Assembly (NCBI RefSeq): GCF_002179965.1
Contig: NZ_NGUQ01000015.1
Location: 434,001 to 498,000, forward strand
Length of the DNA stretch: 64,000 nt
Origin: Pandoraea sp. PE-S2T-3
Lineage (GTDB): Bacteria; Pseudomonadota; Gammaproteobacteria; Burkholderiales; Burkholderiaceae
Direction: 5' to 3'
This document shows positions 33,321-42,119 of the stretch, piece by piece. Position numbers and translations under genes: made by a program. The notes beneath the pieces were generated by a model. It was not told where the DNA came from. It saw only the letters and a list, made by a program, of their open reading frames with translations, and made no database searches. Position 1 is the stretch's first letter. The number at the start of each line of letters is the position of its first letter.

Positions 33321-35918
33321 ATGAACCCGATCTCCGTCTCCGGTCAGTTGCTCGACGCAACCGGCCATACTCGCCGATTCATCGATCTGCCTGCCCTCTT
33401 CGGCGATACGCTCACGCGTCTGCCGGTCGTCTTACGCCTGTTGCTGGAAAATGCGCTGCGCAACCTGTCCGGCGATGAACGTCAGGCGGCGATCGACGGT
33501 GTGCTCGATTGGCTGGAACGCGGCACCAGTCTCCACGAAATTGCGTTTTACCCGCTGCGCGTGCTCATGCACGACACCACCAGCACGCCCGCGCTGATCG
33601 ATATCGCCGCCATGCGCGATGTGCTCGCCGAAGCCGGTGCCGACCCGTCGCAACTCAACCCCGTGCTGCCCGTCGACGTCTCCGTCGATCACTCGCTCGC
33701 CGTGCAATTCCATGCGCAAGCCGATGCCGCGCAGCGCAACCTGTCCGAGGAAATGCGCCGCAATGCCGAGCGTTATCGCTTTCTGCGATGGGCGTCCGGC
33801 GCACTCGACCGCGTTCGCATCCATCCGCCGGGCACCGGCATCATGCACACCATCAACCTCGAACAACTCGCCACCGTCGCGAGCGAGTGCGAGATCGACG
33901 GTGAGCCGTGGCTCGTCCCCGACACCCTCATCGGCACCGACAGTCACACGCCGATGATCAACGGTATCGGCGTGCTCGGCTGGGGCGTAGGCGGGCTCGA
34001 AGCGCAAACGGTCATGTTCGGCATGCCGGTCATGCAACGGATTCCGGATGTCATCGGCGTTCGTCTCTCCGGGGCACTCCCGGCAGGGACCACCGCCACC
34101 GATCTTGCACTGCGCGTGACCGAAGCCCTGCGAAACCTTGGCGTCAGCGGCGAATTCGTCGAGTTCTACGGCACCGGCGTGGCAACGCTCAGCGCCAACG
34201 AACGCGCCGTGGTCGCCAACATGGCCCCCGAATACGGCGCCAGTACCGGCTACTTCCCAGTGGATGCCCGCACCCTTGCCTATCTGCGAGAAACCGGACG
34301 CGACGCGTCGCATATCGCCAACGTCGAAACGCTCTACCGGCGCGCCGGACTGTGGTTCGACCCGCACGCCACGCCGCGCTACACCCGGACGATCGATATC
34401 GACCTCGATAGCGTCGAGCGATACGTCGCGGGCCCCTTCCGGCCGCAAGACCGGCTGCCCAGCGGCGCGACAGGCCGCACATTGGGCACCGATCCGGCCT
34501 CGCGCCGGGGCGGCTTGCCCGACTGGCCGATTGCGCTAGCCGCCATCACCAGTTGCACCAACACGTCAGACCCCGCCTTGCTCATCACCGCCGGATGGGT
34601 CGCGCGCCGCGCAAGAGCGCGTGGCCTGCACGTGCCGTCGTGGGTCAAGACGTCGCTCGCCCCCGGTTCTCCCGCCGCCGCCGACTATCTCGCCCGCGCG
34701 GGACTCGATCACGACCTCGCCGCGCTAGGTTTCGATATCGTCGGCTTCGGCTGCACGACGTGCATCGGCAACGCAGGTCCGCTGCCGGAACCGATTGCCC
34801 GCGCCCTCGCGGACGCCGCCGCAACGCCCGTCGCGGTCGTGTCGGGCAATCGAAACTTCCCCGGACGCATTCATCCAGACCTCGGGCACGCGTTCATCAT
34901 GTCGCCGCCGTTGGTCGTTGCCTTCGCGCTGGCCGGTACCGCTGCCATCGATATCGAGCACGATCCGATTCAATTCGACGCCCACGGTCTGCCGGTTTAT
35001 CTGCGCGATCTCTGGCCCACGCGCGAAACCGTCGCCGCCAGTCTGGCAGCCGTGCGCGCCGACGACTTCGGTACGGCATTTCACAACGCGAGCGGCAATC
35101 CGCTGTGGGCCGGTCTCGACGTATCGCACGCCCCTCGCTATGCATGGTCGCCACGCTCCACCGCACTGCGCCGGCCGCCCTTCGTCGCCCGTGACGAAGG
35201 CAGCGTGCTCGGCGACTACGACGCGCATGTGCTGCTCGCCCTCGGCGACGATGTCACGACCGACCATATCTCCCCGGCCAGCGCCATTCCGCCCGACAGT
35301 CCCGTGGCCGACTTTCTGGTCGAACGCGGCGAGCCGCGCGACGACCTGAACGTCTTCGCCTCAAGGCGAGGCAACTGGGAGGTGATGGTGCGCGCGGCGT
35401 TCTACAGCAAATCGCTTGTGAATTTGCTTGCCGCCGACTTGCCCGTCGCGCATACGGTGCATGGACCGAGTCAGGACGTCATGCCGATTTTCGATGCCGC
35501 CCAACGGTATCGCGAAGAGGGCCGCCCCGTCGTTCTGGTCGCCGGTGCCCGCTACGGCACCGGGTCGTCGCGTGACTGGGCGGCAAAAGGACAACGGTTG
35601 CTGGGCATTCGCGCCGTCGTCGCCGTGAGTTTCGAACGCATCCACCGCTCGAATCTGATCGGCATGGGTATCTTGCCCTTGCGTCTACCGGGGGGCGTCA
35701 CACCGCAGACGCTTGCGCTGACCGCGCAAGATCGCATCCGGATCAGGGCATTGCCGTCGGACGTCGCACCGCGCGCCGCCATCGAGATCGTGATCACGCG
35801 TGGCGACGGCCGTACAGAATCGCTGGTTACGACAGCGGCGGTAGAAACGCGTCTGGAAGTGGACCTGCTGCAACGCGGTGGCGTGATCCCGTCGATCCTC
35901 GCCCGCGCGTTGCGTTGA
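33321..35918 (+). CDS. Divergent AcnA-type aconitase-family hydratase
   Basis: This is an 865-residue enzyme of the 4Fe-4S aconitase superfamily, shorter than the usual 890-900 of AcnA. The cluster cysteines are present: ITSCTNTSDP and GFGCTTCIGNAGPL. The DTLIGTDSHTPMINGIGVLG motif and the swivelling domain's GARYGTGSSRDWAAKG (catalytic Ser/Arg) are intact. It deviates where AcnA is almost invariant. RVLMQDFTGVPA of AcnA reads RVLMHDTTSTPA here (substrate-site Gln replaced by His84), and GICHQVNLE reads GIMHTINLE. This suggests a changed substrate rather than the TCA-cycle role. The ATG at 33321 is taken; the upstream extension is not conserved. The divergent LysR and the acyl-amino-acid genes downstream are on the other strand. 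Confidence 0.85.
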   Translation: MNPISVSGQLLDATGHTRRFIDLPALFGDTLTRLPVVLRLLLENALRNLSGDERQAAIDGVLDWLERGTSLHEIAFYPLRVLMHDTTSTPALIDIAAMRDVLAEAGADPSQLNPVLPVDVSVDHSLAVQFHAQADAAQRNLSEEMRRNAERYRFLRWASGALDRVRIHPPGTGIMHTINLEQLATVASECEIDGEPWLVPDTLIGTDSHTPMINGIGVLGWGVGGLEAQTVMFGMPVMQRIPDVIGVRLSGALPAGTTATDLALRVTEALRNLGVSGEFVEFYGTGVATLSANERAVVANMAPEYGASTGYFPVDARTLAYLRETGRDASHIANVETLYRRAGLWFDPHATPRYTRTIDIDLDSVERYVAGPFRPQDRLPSGATGRTLGTDPASRRGGLPDWPIALAAITSCTNTSDPALLITAGWVARRARARGLHVPSWVKTSLAPGSPAAADYLARAGLDHDLAALGFDIVGFGCTTCIGNAGPLPEPIARALADAAATPVAVVSGNRNFPGRIHPDLGHAFIMSPPLVVAFALAGTAAIDIEHDPIQFDAHGLPVYLRDLWPTRETVAASLAAVRADDFGTAFHNASGNPLWAGLDVSHAPRYAWSPRSTALRRPPFVARDEGSVLGDYDAHVLLALGDDVTTDHISPASAIPPDSPVADFLVERGEPRDDLNVFASRRGNWEVMVRAAFYSKSLVNLLAADLPVAHTVHGPSQDVMPIFDAAQRYREEGRPVVLVAGARYGTGSSRDWAAKGQRLLGIRAVVAVSFERIHRSNLIGMGILPLRLPGGVTPQTLALTAQDRIRIRALPSDVAPRAAIEIVITRGDGRTESLVTTAAVETRLEVDLLQRGGVIPSILARALR

Positions 35919-35950
35919 TGGTCTAGTTGAAGGGCTTGATTGTCTTGCCC

Positions 35951-35976
35951 CGGCGGGCTGAGTTCTTAGCCCGCCG
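35951..35976. terminator. Bidirectional stem-loop between aconitase-like and LysR genes
   Basis: A perfect 9-bp inverted repeat (CGGCGGGCT/AGCCCGCCG, 8-base loop) sits between the convergent genes. It includes the LysR stop codon. It is a likely shared transcription end. Confidence 0.6.
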
Positions 35977-36895
35977 TACGCCGCCCGGTCGAGCCATGCA
36001 CCAGTCGTGAGTACGACACGAGCATGGTCACCAGCTCCTGCGTGGCCATTGTGAACGGGGCCGAACGCCGCGCGATCAGGCAGACGTCGCGCGGGTCGAA
36101 CGTCTCCCGAATCGGGATGCTGATCAACGCGCCAGAGAATAGCGGCATCTCGGCGAGCACTTGCGGCTCGATCGTCAGATAGTCCGACTCGGACACGATA
36201 TGCAGCGTCTCGAGCAGCGACTCCGCCGTCAACGCGATCTTGGGATGTCCCAGACTCTCCGTATTGAACAGACTGATGAGCCGGTTCTCGGCACCGACGA
36301 TCCCCGCCGGACGAATGCTGACCCACTCGCAATCGACGAGATCGCGCACCGACGTGGCGTTCGCCTTCGGATGCCCCTTGCGGGCAATCACACTCGGTGA
36401 CGACCGATACAACCGCTCGATGCTCAGGTCGACATCGCTCACCTGCGGTGCCAACGGCGCGATCACGAAATCGAGCCGGCCATCGCGAATGCGCTCGATC
36501 AGCATCTTCGTGTAGCCACTCGTGACATGCACCCGCACCTTCGGAAAGCGCTCGACAAAGCGCTTGACCACCGGCAGCAGCAACTCGGCCAGCGGCTCGG
36601 AGGTCACGCCCAGCGTGATATTGCCTTCCTCTTCACCAGTCGATTGCTTGACGTCTTGCGTGGCCAGATCGCAGTCACGGATGATGGCGTTGGCCCGGAT
36701 GAGGAAACGCTCGCCCACCGGAGTGAGTGTCACCCCCTGATGCGAGCGGTTGAGCAACGCCGTGCCGAGCTCCGACTCCAGCGCCTGAATGGCCTGTGTG
36801 AGTGTGCTCTGGGCGATGTCGAGCGCGCGCGCCGCCGCGCGGAAGCTACCCTGCTCGACGACGGCGCAAAACACGCGCAATTGAATGAGTGTCAT
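35966..36895 (-). CDS. LysR-family transcription regulator
   Basis: This is a 309-residue regulator. The N-terminal helix-turn-helix is MTLIQLRVFCAVVEQGSFRA...ALDIAQSTLTQAIQALESEL, followed by the substrate-binding fold (GNITLGVTSEPLAELLLPVV, GRLDFVIAPLAPQ). The second ATG (36895) has AGGA at 8 bases and is preferred to the one at 36904. It lies 63 bases downstream of the ornithine-cyclodeaminase-like gene on the same strand. It is a candidate regulator of the transport/catabolic genes at 36959-45900. Confidence 0.9.
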   Translation of the reverse strand: MTLIQLRVFCAVVEQGSFRAAARALDIAQSTLTQAIQALESELGTALLNRSHQGVTLTPVGERFLIRANAIIRDCDLATQDVKQSTGEEEGNITLGVTSEPLAELLLPVVKRFVERFPKVRVHVTSGYTKMLIERIRDGRLDFVIAPLAPQVSDVDLSIERLYRSSPSVIARKGHPKANATSVRDLVDCEWVSIRPAGIVGAENRLISLFNTESLGHPKIALTAESLLETLHIVSESDYLTIEPQVLAEMPLFSGALISIPIRETFDPRDVCLIARRSAPFTMATQELVTMLVSYSRLVHGSTGRRTAG

Positions 36896-36958
36896 GCTCA
36901 GCATCCTACCCGAAACCGCCTGTCGCCAGCCTCGGCGACGGCGTTCGTTGTCGGCGTG

Positions 36959-38029
36959 TCACACAGCGCAAACCGGTGCAATCCCAACCGTTTTGACGGT
37001 CTTCACCGGTAACACCGGCGCCACCAGACTATAGAGATCCTTGCAATCGTCCGGCTCGGGAATCAGGTCGATGGTCTTGCCTGCGCCCGCCGTCTGCGAC
37101 AGATCGCGCAGATAGCGCAACGTGGAAAAATCTTCCAGCGCGAAGCCTACGGAATCGAACACGGTCACCTGCTCGCGCGACTCGCGCCCGGCGCTCTGCC
37201 CGGCAAGCACTTGCCAGAAATGCACCACCGGCGAATCCGCAGGCATTTGCTGGATCTCGCCCTCGAGACGCGTCTGTGCTTCGAATTCGACCATCACGCG
37301 AGCGGTTTGCAGAATATCGCGATCCAGTTCGGTCTTGCCCGGGCAATCGCCGCCGACCGCGTTCAGATGCATCCCCGGCTCGATCATGTCAGCCGTGAGG
37401 ATCGTGGCGTAGGTCTTGTCGGCAGTGACTGTCGTCACGATATCGGCACCGCGCACCGCGTCGCGCACCGATGCCACCGGCAGCAATCTGAGCCCGGGAA
37501 CGCCCGCGAGATTACGCATGAGCTTGGCCGTCGCGCCCTGATCCACGTCGTACAGGCGGATCTCGTCGATCCCGAGCATCTCGTGAAACGCCAGCGCCTG
37601 AAACTCGCTTTGCGCGCCGTTGCCGATCAACGCCATGACGCGGCTGTCGGTGCGCGCCTGACAGCGGGCCGCCAGCGCCGACGTCGCCGCCGTGCGCAGT
37701 GCCGTCATCAGTGTGAATTCGCACAGCAGCAGCGGATATCCGGTGCTCACTTCGGCGAGCGCGGAGAACGCCATCACCGTCAGCAGGTTGTGCCGCGTGT
37801 TGACGGGATGGCCGTTGACGTACTTGAATCCGTAGAAGCGGGCATCAGACACCGGCATCAGCTCGATCACCCCGTTATCGGAGTGATTGGCCACGCGTGC
37901 CGACTTATCGAAGTCGTGCCAGCGCAGGTAATCGTCCTGCACATAGTCCGCGAGCGTGCGGATGAACGGGGCAACGCCGGTTTGGCGCAACAGGGTCTGT
38001 ATATCGTTGACGTCGAGGAATCGAGTCAT
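36959..38029 (-). CDS. Ornithine cyclodeaminase / mu-crystallin family protein
   Basis: This is a 356-residue NAD(P)-binding enzyme. The substrate-side motif YGFKYVNGHPVN...TVMAFSALAEVSTGYPLLL is followed by LTALRTAATSALAARCQAR and the Rossmann segment VMALIGNGAQSEFQALAFHE, ending ADIVTTVTADK. The C-terminal acidic GDCPGKTELDRDIL is typical. Family members convert ornithine to proline with loss of ammonia, or act as related imine reductases/cyclases (for example EutC in ectoine use). The start at 38029 has AAGAG six bases before it. It follows the M14 deacylase gene by 99 bases, suggesting it acts on the freed amino acid. Confidence 0.85.
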   Translation of the reverse strand: MTRFLDVNDIQTLLRQTGVAPFIRTLADYVQDDYLRWHDFDKSARVANHSDNGVIELMPVSDARFYGFKYVNGHPVNTRHNLLTVMAFSALAEVSTGYPLLLCEFTLMTALRTAATSALAARCQARTDSRVMALIGNGAQSEFQALAFHEMLGIDEIRLYDVDQGATAKLMRNLAGVPGLRLLPVASVRDAVRGADIVTTVTADKTYATILTADMIEPGMHLNAVGGDCPGKTELDRDILQTARVMVEFEAQTRLEGEIQQMPADSPVVHFWQVLAGQSAGRESREQVTVFDSVGFALEDFSTLRYLRDLSQTAGAGKTIDLIPEPDDCKDLYSLVAPVLPVKTVKTVGIAPVCAV

Positions 38030-38128
38030 ATGCATCTCTTTTGTGGAGGTTCGGTTCGGCCTACATTGGCGGGCAGTCGGGTGTCGTAACGGTCAGGGTC
38101 AGGGTCAGGACGAAAGGGACGAAAAGGA

Positions 38129-39247
38129 TCAGGCGCCGAGCAGCATGCCGGAGCGCTGGACGCGCTGGCCGGTAACGCGGCCAAGCGGATCGCCCGCATT
38201 GACGAATCGCACGTCGCGGCGCATATACAGCACGCCTTGTGTCCGGCTCGACACGGTGCGCACTTCGCCCGTCAACGGCGCAACGATGTCGAAGACCGGT
38301 TGCCCGACTTCGACCATCGTCCCCAGTGCCGCGCGGTGCACCAGAATGCCGGCGCACGGCGCGCGGAATTGCTCGCTGCCGGCCAGCGGCGTGGCGGGAT
38401 GCAGCAGCGGCGGCAACGGCTGGGCATCGCCCGCGATATCGCCAATGTGGGTCAGGTATTGAATGATCGCGTCGGCATCGGCGTCGGCCTGCTCGTAACT
38501 GACGTCGCGCTGGCCGCGATGCTCAACGGTGACAGAGACCGGCCCTTCTGGCATCGGGTAAGTCGTGCCGAAGTGCTGGCGAAGCTGCCACCACGTGTAG
38601 CTCTGCGCCTCGTCGAACGAAAACGCGCCCGAATCCAGCGCCAGCAGACTCGCCCTCGAGCCGAGATAGCGCGCCAGCGGCTCGGCCGCCGGCCAGCATT
38701 CATCGCCGGTATAGAGGTGCATCGTCGCTTCGCGCGAGCAATGCAGATCGAGCACGATATCGGCGTCGTGAGCCTGCGTCATCAGCAGGCGTTGCAACGA
38801 TCCGAACGCATCCGTCACGGGCAATTCCGCCAGCGCCTCGCCCCAGGCCGTGCGTACGCGCTGACGATTGACGTCGACGTCGTCGGTCAGTGCGCCTTCC
38901 AGACGCTGCACAACGGCCTTGAACACCATCGGGAAGCCACGGTTGTAGTTGCGCCCGCTGGCCAGCTCGAAGCGCCCTTGCGGCGCGCCCATCAGCCATT
39001 GGTTCAGCCCCATGGGGTTCGCCATGACGACGAGTACGACTTCGGCGCGCAAGCGGCCCTGCGCTTCGAGCGCGAGAAACTTGTCGCGAAGCCTCGTCGC
39101 TACCAGCATGGCGGGCGTCTCGTCGGCATGCAACGCTGCCTGCAAGTAGACCTTGCGGCCCGAGGATGCATTGCCGAAATGCTCGGCGACCACCGCTTGC
39201 GAGGTGCCGCTGCACAAATGAGAGATGGGATGCGTGACGCTATGCAT
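38129..39247 (-). CDS. M14-type succinylglutamate desuccinylase/aspartoacylase family deacylase
   Basis: This 372-residue zinc hydrolase removes an acyl group from an N-acyl amino acid. Zinc ligands and catalytic residues are visible in YLQAALHADETPAMLVATRL (H-x-x-E), the later DADIVLDLHCSREATMHLY (H) and SVTVEHRGQRDVSYE (general-base Glu). The C-terminal beta domain RAPCAGILVHRAALGTMVEV resembles that of DoeB/EutE enzymes. Together with the adjacent ornithine-cyclodeaminase-like gene it recalls, but is not, the ectoine catabolic set: there is no ectoine hydrolase. The substrate is unknown. Confidence 0.82.
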   Translation of the reverse strand: MHSVTHPISHLCSGTSQAVVAEHFGNASSGRKVYLQAALHADETPAMLVATRLRDKFLALEAQGRLRAEVVLVVMANPMGLNQWLMGAPQGRFELASGRNYNRGFPMVFKAVVQRLEGALTDDVDVNRQRVRTAWGEALAELPVTDAFGSLQRLLMTQAHDADIVLDLHCSREATMHLYTGDECWPAAEPLARYLGSRASLLALDSGAFSFDEAQSYTWWQLRQHFGTTYPMPEGPVSVTVEHRGQRDVSYEQADADADAIIQYLTHIGDIAGDAQPLPPLLHPATPLAGSEQFRAPCAGILVHRAALGTMVEVGQPVFDIVAPLTGEVRTVSSRTQGVLYMRRDVRFVNAGDPLGRVTGQRVQRSGMLLGA

Positions 39248-39378
39248 GGTAAGAAATTAGTGACCTAACGTAAGACGGCTAACTCGCACAGCGCAGGCCG
39301 GCGAATCGATATCAGCATGGTAGGCAGTCGCCTGACCGGCAGGAATGCAGATCCGCCGATCGGGATTGCCTATAACAA
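39248..39378 (-). other. Short intergenic region between ABC ATPase and deacylase genes
   Basis: This is 131 bases with no ORF of note and no strong hairpin. It could hold an internal promoter for the deacylase, cyclodeaminase and LysR genes. Confidence 0.3.
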
Positions 39379-41241
39379 TCACTGCCCGCTCGCGAATACC
39401 GCGACGCGGTGTTCCGGGTCGGGACTGTGGGCGACCGGGCACAGATGCGGTAAGGCTTCGCCCCCCTGTTCTGGATCGAAGTACGCCAGCGGCGCATCGT
39501 TCGACTCGTGTTCGGAAAATTCGCGCGTATGCACGGCAAAGCCCGACTCGCGATCGCCTCGCAATTCCGGCACGGCGCGCAGCAGACGGCGTGTGTACGG
39601 GTGCGCGGGACAGTCGTAGATCGCATCGCGCGTGCCGCGCTCCACGACGTGCCCCCGATACATCACGATGACGTGATCGGACAGTTGTTCAACCACACCC
39701 AGATCGTGCGAAATCAGCAACAGCGCAAAGCGATAGCGCGCCTGCAATTCGGTGAGCATGTCGAGCACTTGCTTCTGCACCGTGACGTCCAACGCCGATA
39801 CGGGCTCGTCGGCCACGATGATCTGTGGATGTGCCGCCAGCGCGCGCGCAATGGCCACGCGCTGGCGCTGACCGCCCGACATCTGATGAACAAACCGCGT
39901 GCCGAAGCTCGCCAGCCCCACGTCGGCCAGCACTTGCGCCACCCGCTCGCGACGCTGCGCGGTACTCAGCGACGTGTCCAGCCGCAGCGGCTCCTCTACC
40001 AGCGCGTCCACGCGCATGCGCGGATCGAGCGACGAGTACGGGTCTTGAAACACCATCTGCACGGCCCGGCGCGACGCCCGCATGGCAGCGTCGCCACCCT
40101 GCGCCGGAAACGGCGCACCGCGCACGCTCACCTGCCCTTGCGCGCGGGGCAGCATGCCCATCACAGCCTTGGCGAGGGTTGTCTTGCCGCTGCCCGACTC
40201 GCCCACGATCGCCAGCGTCTGACCGGCATGCACGCGGAACGAACACGGGTAGACGGTTCGCACGGCCTTGCGCCGGAACCAGCTTTGCGGAACAACGTAA
40301 TCCACCGCCACATCGGACACTTCCAGAATTGGCGCATCGGTGATCACAGTGCCCGCAGGCGCGCGCGTCCCCGCGTCGCGGCGTGGCAAAGACTCAAGCA
40401 GACGCAACGTGTAATCGGTTGAAGGATGTGACAACACCCGCGCCACCGGCCCCGACTCGACGGCGTCGCCCTGACGCACCACCAGCACGCGCTCGGTGTA
40501 CGCCGCCACCAGCGCCAGATCGTGACTGATGAACACCAGCGCCGTTCCCTCCTCGCGCGCGAGACCGATCATCACGTCGAGGACTTCTTTTTGCACCACA
40601 CAGTCGAGTGCTGTTGTCGGCTCATCGGCGATCAACAACCGGGGCTTGAGCAGCATCACAGCGGCGAGCAGGATGCGTTGCCGCATGCCGCCCGAGAACT
40701 CATGGGGATACCGCGCCATGCACCGCTGCGGATCGCGCACGCGCACCCGGGCGAGCATCGCCAGCGCTTGCTGACGCGCCTGTGCTGCCGCGACGCCGCG
40801 ACGGCGCACGAGCGCTTCGATCATCTGCTCGCCGATGCGCATGGCCGGGTTGAGCGAGACCATCGGCTCCTGAAACACCATACCGATCTCGGTGCCTCGC
40901 ACGTCGCGCCATTGCGTGGCGTCGAGAGCGAGCAACGAGCGGCCGTCGAACGCCAGCGTGCCGGCGCGGGCCGTCGCCGATTCCGGCAGCAGGCCGAGCA
41001 GCGCCTTGCCGATCAGCGTCTTGCCACTCCCCGATTCGCCCACGACGGCAAGCGATTCACCGGCGCGCAGCGTCAGATCGATATTGCGCACGACATCGCG
41101 CTGACCGCCTTTACCGTCGGGAAAAGCAATGCACAGCCCCTTGATGTCGAGCAGCGGCGCGCTCGCTGAGGCCGCTTCGGTCCCCTGCGTAGACGACGGC
41201 GGAACCGGCTCAACCGACTGGGCGTTTGCGAGCGCGTTCAT
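39379..41241 (-). CDS. Fused dual-ATPase subunit of oligopeptide ABC importer (DppD-DppF type)
   Basis: This 620-residue protein carries two complete ABC domains. Domain 1 has VVGESGSGKTLIGKALLGLL, signature FSGGMRQRILLAAVML and Walker B LLIADEPTTALDC. Domain 2 has IVGESGSGKTTLAKAVMGML, signature MSGGQRQRVAIARALA and Walker B IIVADEPVSALDV. It ends with the oligopeptide-transporter tail (YDCPAHPYTRRLLRAVPEL) including a Cys-containing segment near HLCPVAHS. The ATG at 41241 overlaps the permease stop (ATGA); sequence upstream in this frame is a shadow of the permease. It energises import through the permeases at 41238-43050. Confidence 0.93.
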   Translation of the reverse strand: MNALANAQSVEPVPPSSTQGTEAASASAPLLDIKGLCIAFPDGKGGQRDVVRNIDLTLRAGESLAVVGESGSGKTLIGKALLGLLPESATARAGTLAFDGRSLLALDATQWRDVRGTEIGMVFQEPMVSLNPAMRIGEQMIEALVRRRGVAAAQARQQALAMLARVRVRDPQRCMARYPHEFSGGMRQRILLAAVMLLKPRLLIADEPTTALDCVVQKEVLDVMIGLAREEGTALVFISHDLALVAAYTERVLVVRQGDAVESGPVARVLSHPSTDYTLRLLESLPRRDAGTRAPAGTVITDAPILEVSDVAVDYVVPQSWFRRKAVRTVYPCSFRVHAGQTLAIVGESGSGKTTLAKAVMGMLPRAQGQVSVRGAPFPAQGGDAAMRASRRAVQMVFQDPYSSLDPRMRVDALVEEPLRLDTSLSTAQRRERVAQVLADVGLASFGTRFVHQMSGGQRQRVAIARALAAHPQIIVADEPVSALDVTVQKQVLDMLTELQARYRFALLLISHDLGVVEQLSDHVIVMYRGHVVERGTRDAIYDCPAHPYTRRLLRAVPELRGDRESGFAVHTREFSEHESNDAPLAYFDPEQGGEALPHLCPVAHSPDPEHRVAVFASGQ

Positions 41242-42077
41242 TTGACCTCCTTCAGTCGCGGGTCGAGCAAATCGCGCACGGCGTCGCCCAGCAGGTTGAT
41301 ACCGAACAACGCCAGCGAGATGGCCGCGCCGGGGAACAACACCACCCAGAACGCCTGATCGATGGCAGAGCGACCGTCCGCGAGCATGCCACCCCACGTG
41401 GGTTCCGGGGCGGGCACGCCAAGCCCGAGAAAACTCAGGGCACTCTCCGCGAGCAGGGCCGAGCCGAACAGCGACGTCGAGAAGATCAGCAACGGCTGCA
41501 CGCAGTGAGGCAACACGTGCCGCACGAACGTCCACGCCTCGCGATTGCCCATGGTGCGCGACGCTTCGACGTAATCGCGCATGCGCAGCGACAGCACGGC
41601 CCCACGCGCAATGCGGCTCACCGATGGCGTGTAGGCAAGGCCCAGTGCCAGCACTACCCCCCATTTCGAGGGCCCAAGCACGGTCATGACGCCGAGTGCC
41701 AGCAGCAGACCGGGGAAGGCCATCAAGGCGTCGACCAGCATGCCCGCCAGCCGGTCGGGCCAGCCGCCGACGTAGCCGAAAATCGCGCCGATCAACGTGC
41801 CGGCAGCCAGCGCCAGCACGACCGAGGCAACACTCACCGTCAGGCTCAGACTCGCGCCGGCCATGATGCGCGAGAGCACGTCACGGCCGAACGCGTCGGT
41901 GCCGAACCAATGCGCCGCGCTCGGTGCGGCGTAGCGGGCGTAGAGATCCACGTCCACCGGGTTATAGGGCGTGTAGACGAGATCGACGGCGGCGATGAGC
42001 ACCAGCAGGCCGACCAGAAAGCCGCCGATCCACAAATTGGCCCGTCGCACGGATAGCAGGGAGAACAAATAGGTCAT
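41238..42077 (-). CDS. Oligopeptide ABC permease, DppC type
   Basis: This is a 279-residue inner-membrane permease. It has the family N-terminus with a single early helix, then HWFGTDAFGRDVLSRIMAGA, and the ATPase-contact EAA loop YVEASRTMGNREAWTFVRHV with LPHCVQPL. It ends GINLLGDAVRDLLDPRLKEV. It overlaps the ATPase gene by 4 bases and lies 31 bases after the DppB stop, the gap being made of 12-bp repeats. Confidence 0.93.
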   Translation of the reverse strand: MTYLFSLLSVRRANLWIGGFLVGLLVLIAAVDLVYTPYNPVDVDLYARYAAPSAAHWFGTDAFGRDVLSRIMAGASLSLTVSVASVVLALAAGTLIGAIFGYVGGWPDRLAGMLVDALMAFPGLLLALGVMTVLGPSKWGVVLALGLAYTPSVSRIARGAVLSLRMRDYVEASRTMGNREAWTFVRHVLPHCVQPLLIFSTSLFGSALLAESALSFLGLGVPAPEPTWGGMLADGRSAIDQAFWVVLFPGAAISLALFGINLLGDAVRDLLDPRLKEVK

Positions 42078-42083
42078 GGGGCG

Positions 42084-42119
42084 TTCAGTGCTTGATTCAG
42101 TGCTTGATTCAGTGCTTGA
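42084..42119. repeat. Triplicated 12-bp repeat carrying the dppB-like stop codon
   Basis: Three exact tandem copies of TTCAGTGCTTGA lie here. On the coding (minus) strand each reads AATCAAGCACTGA-, the last codons (Ile-Lys-His) and stop of the DppB-like protein. The gene stops in the first copy encountered (42109-42111). The other two repeat the same in-frame ending as non-coding spacer. Confidence 0.9.

Noticed and set aside
39379-41664. 761-codon start for the dual ATPase
   Set aside because: Codons before 41241 overlap the DppC-type permease in another frame; the ATGA overlap at 41241 is the natural start.
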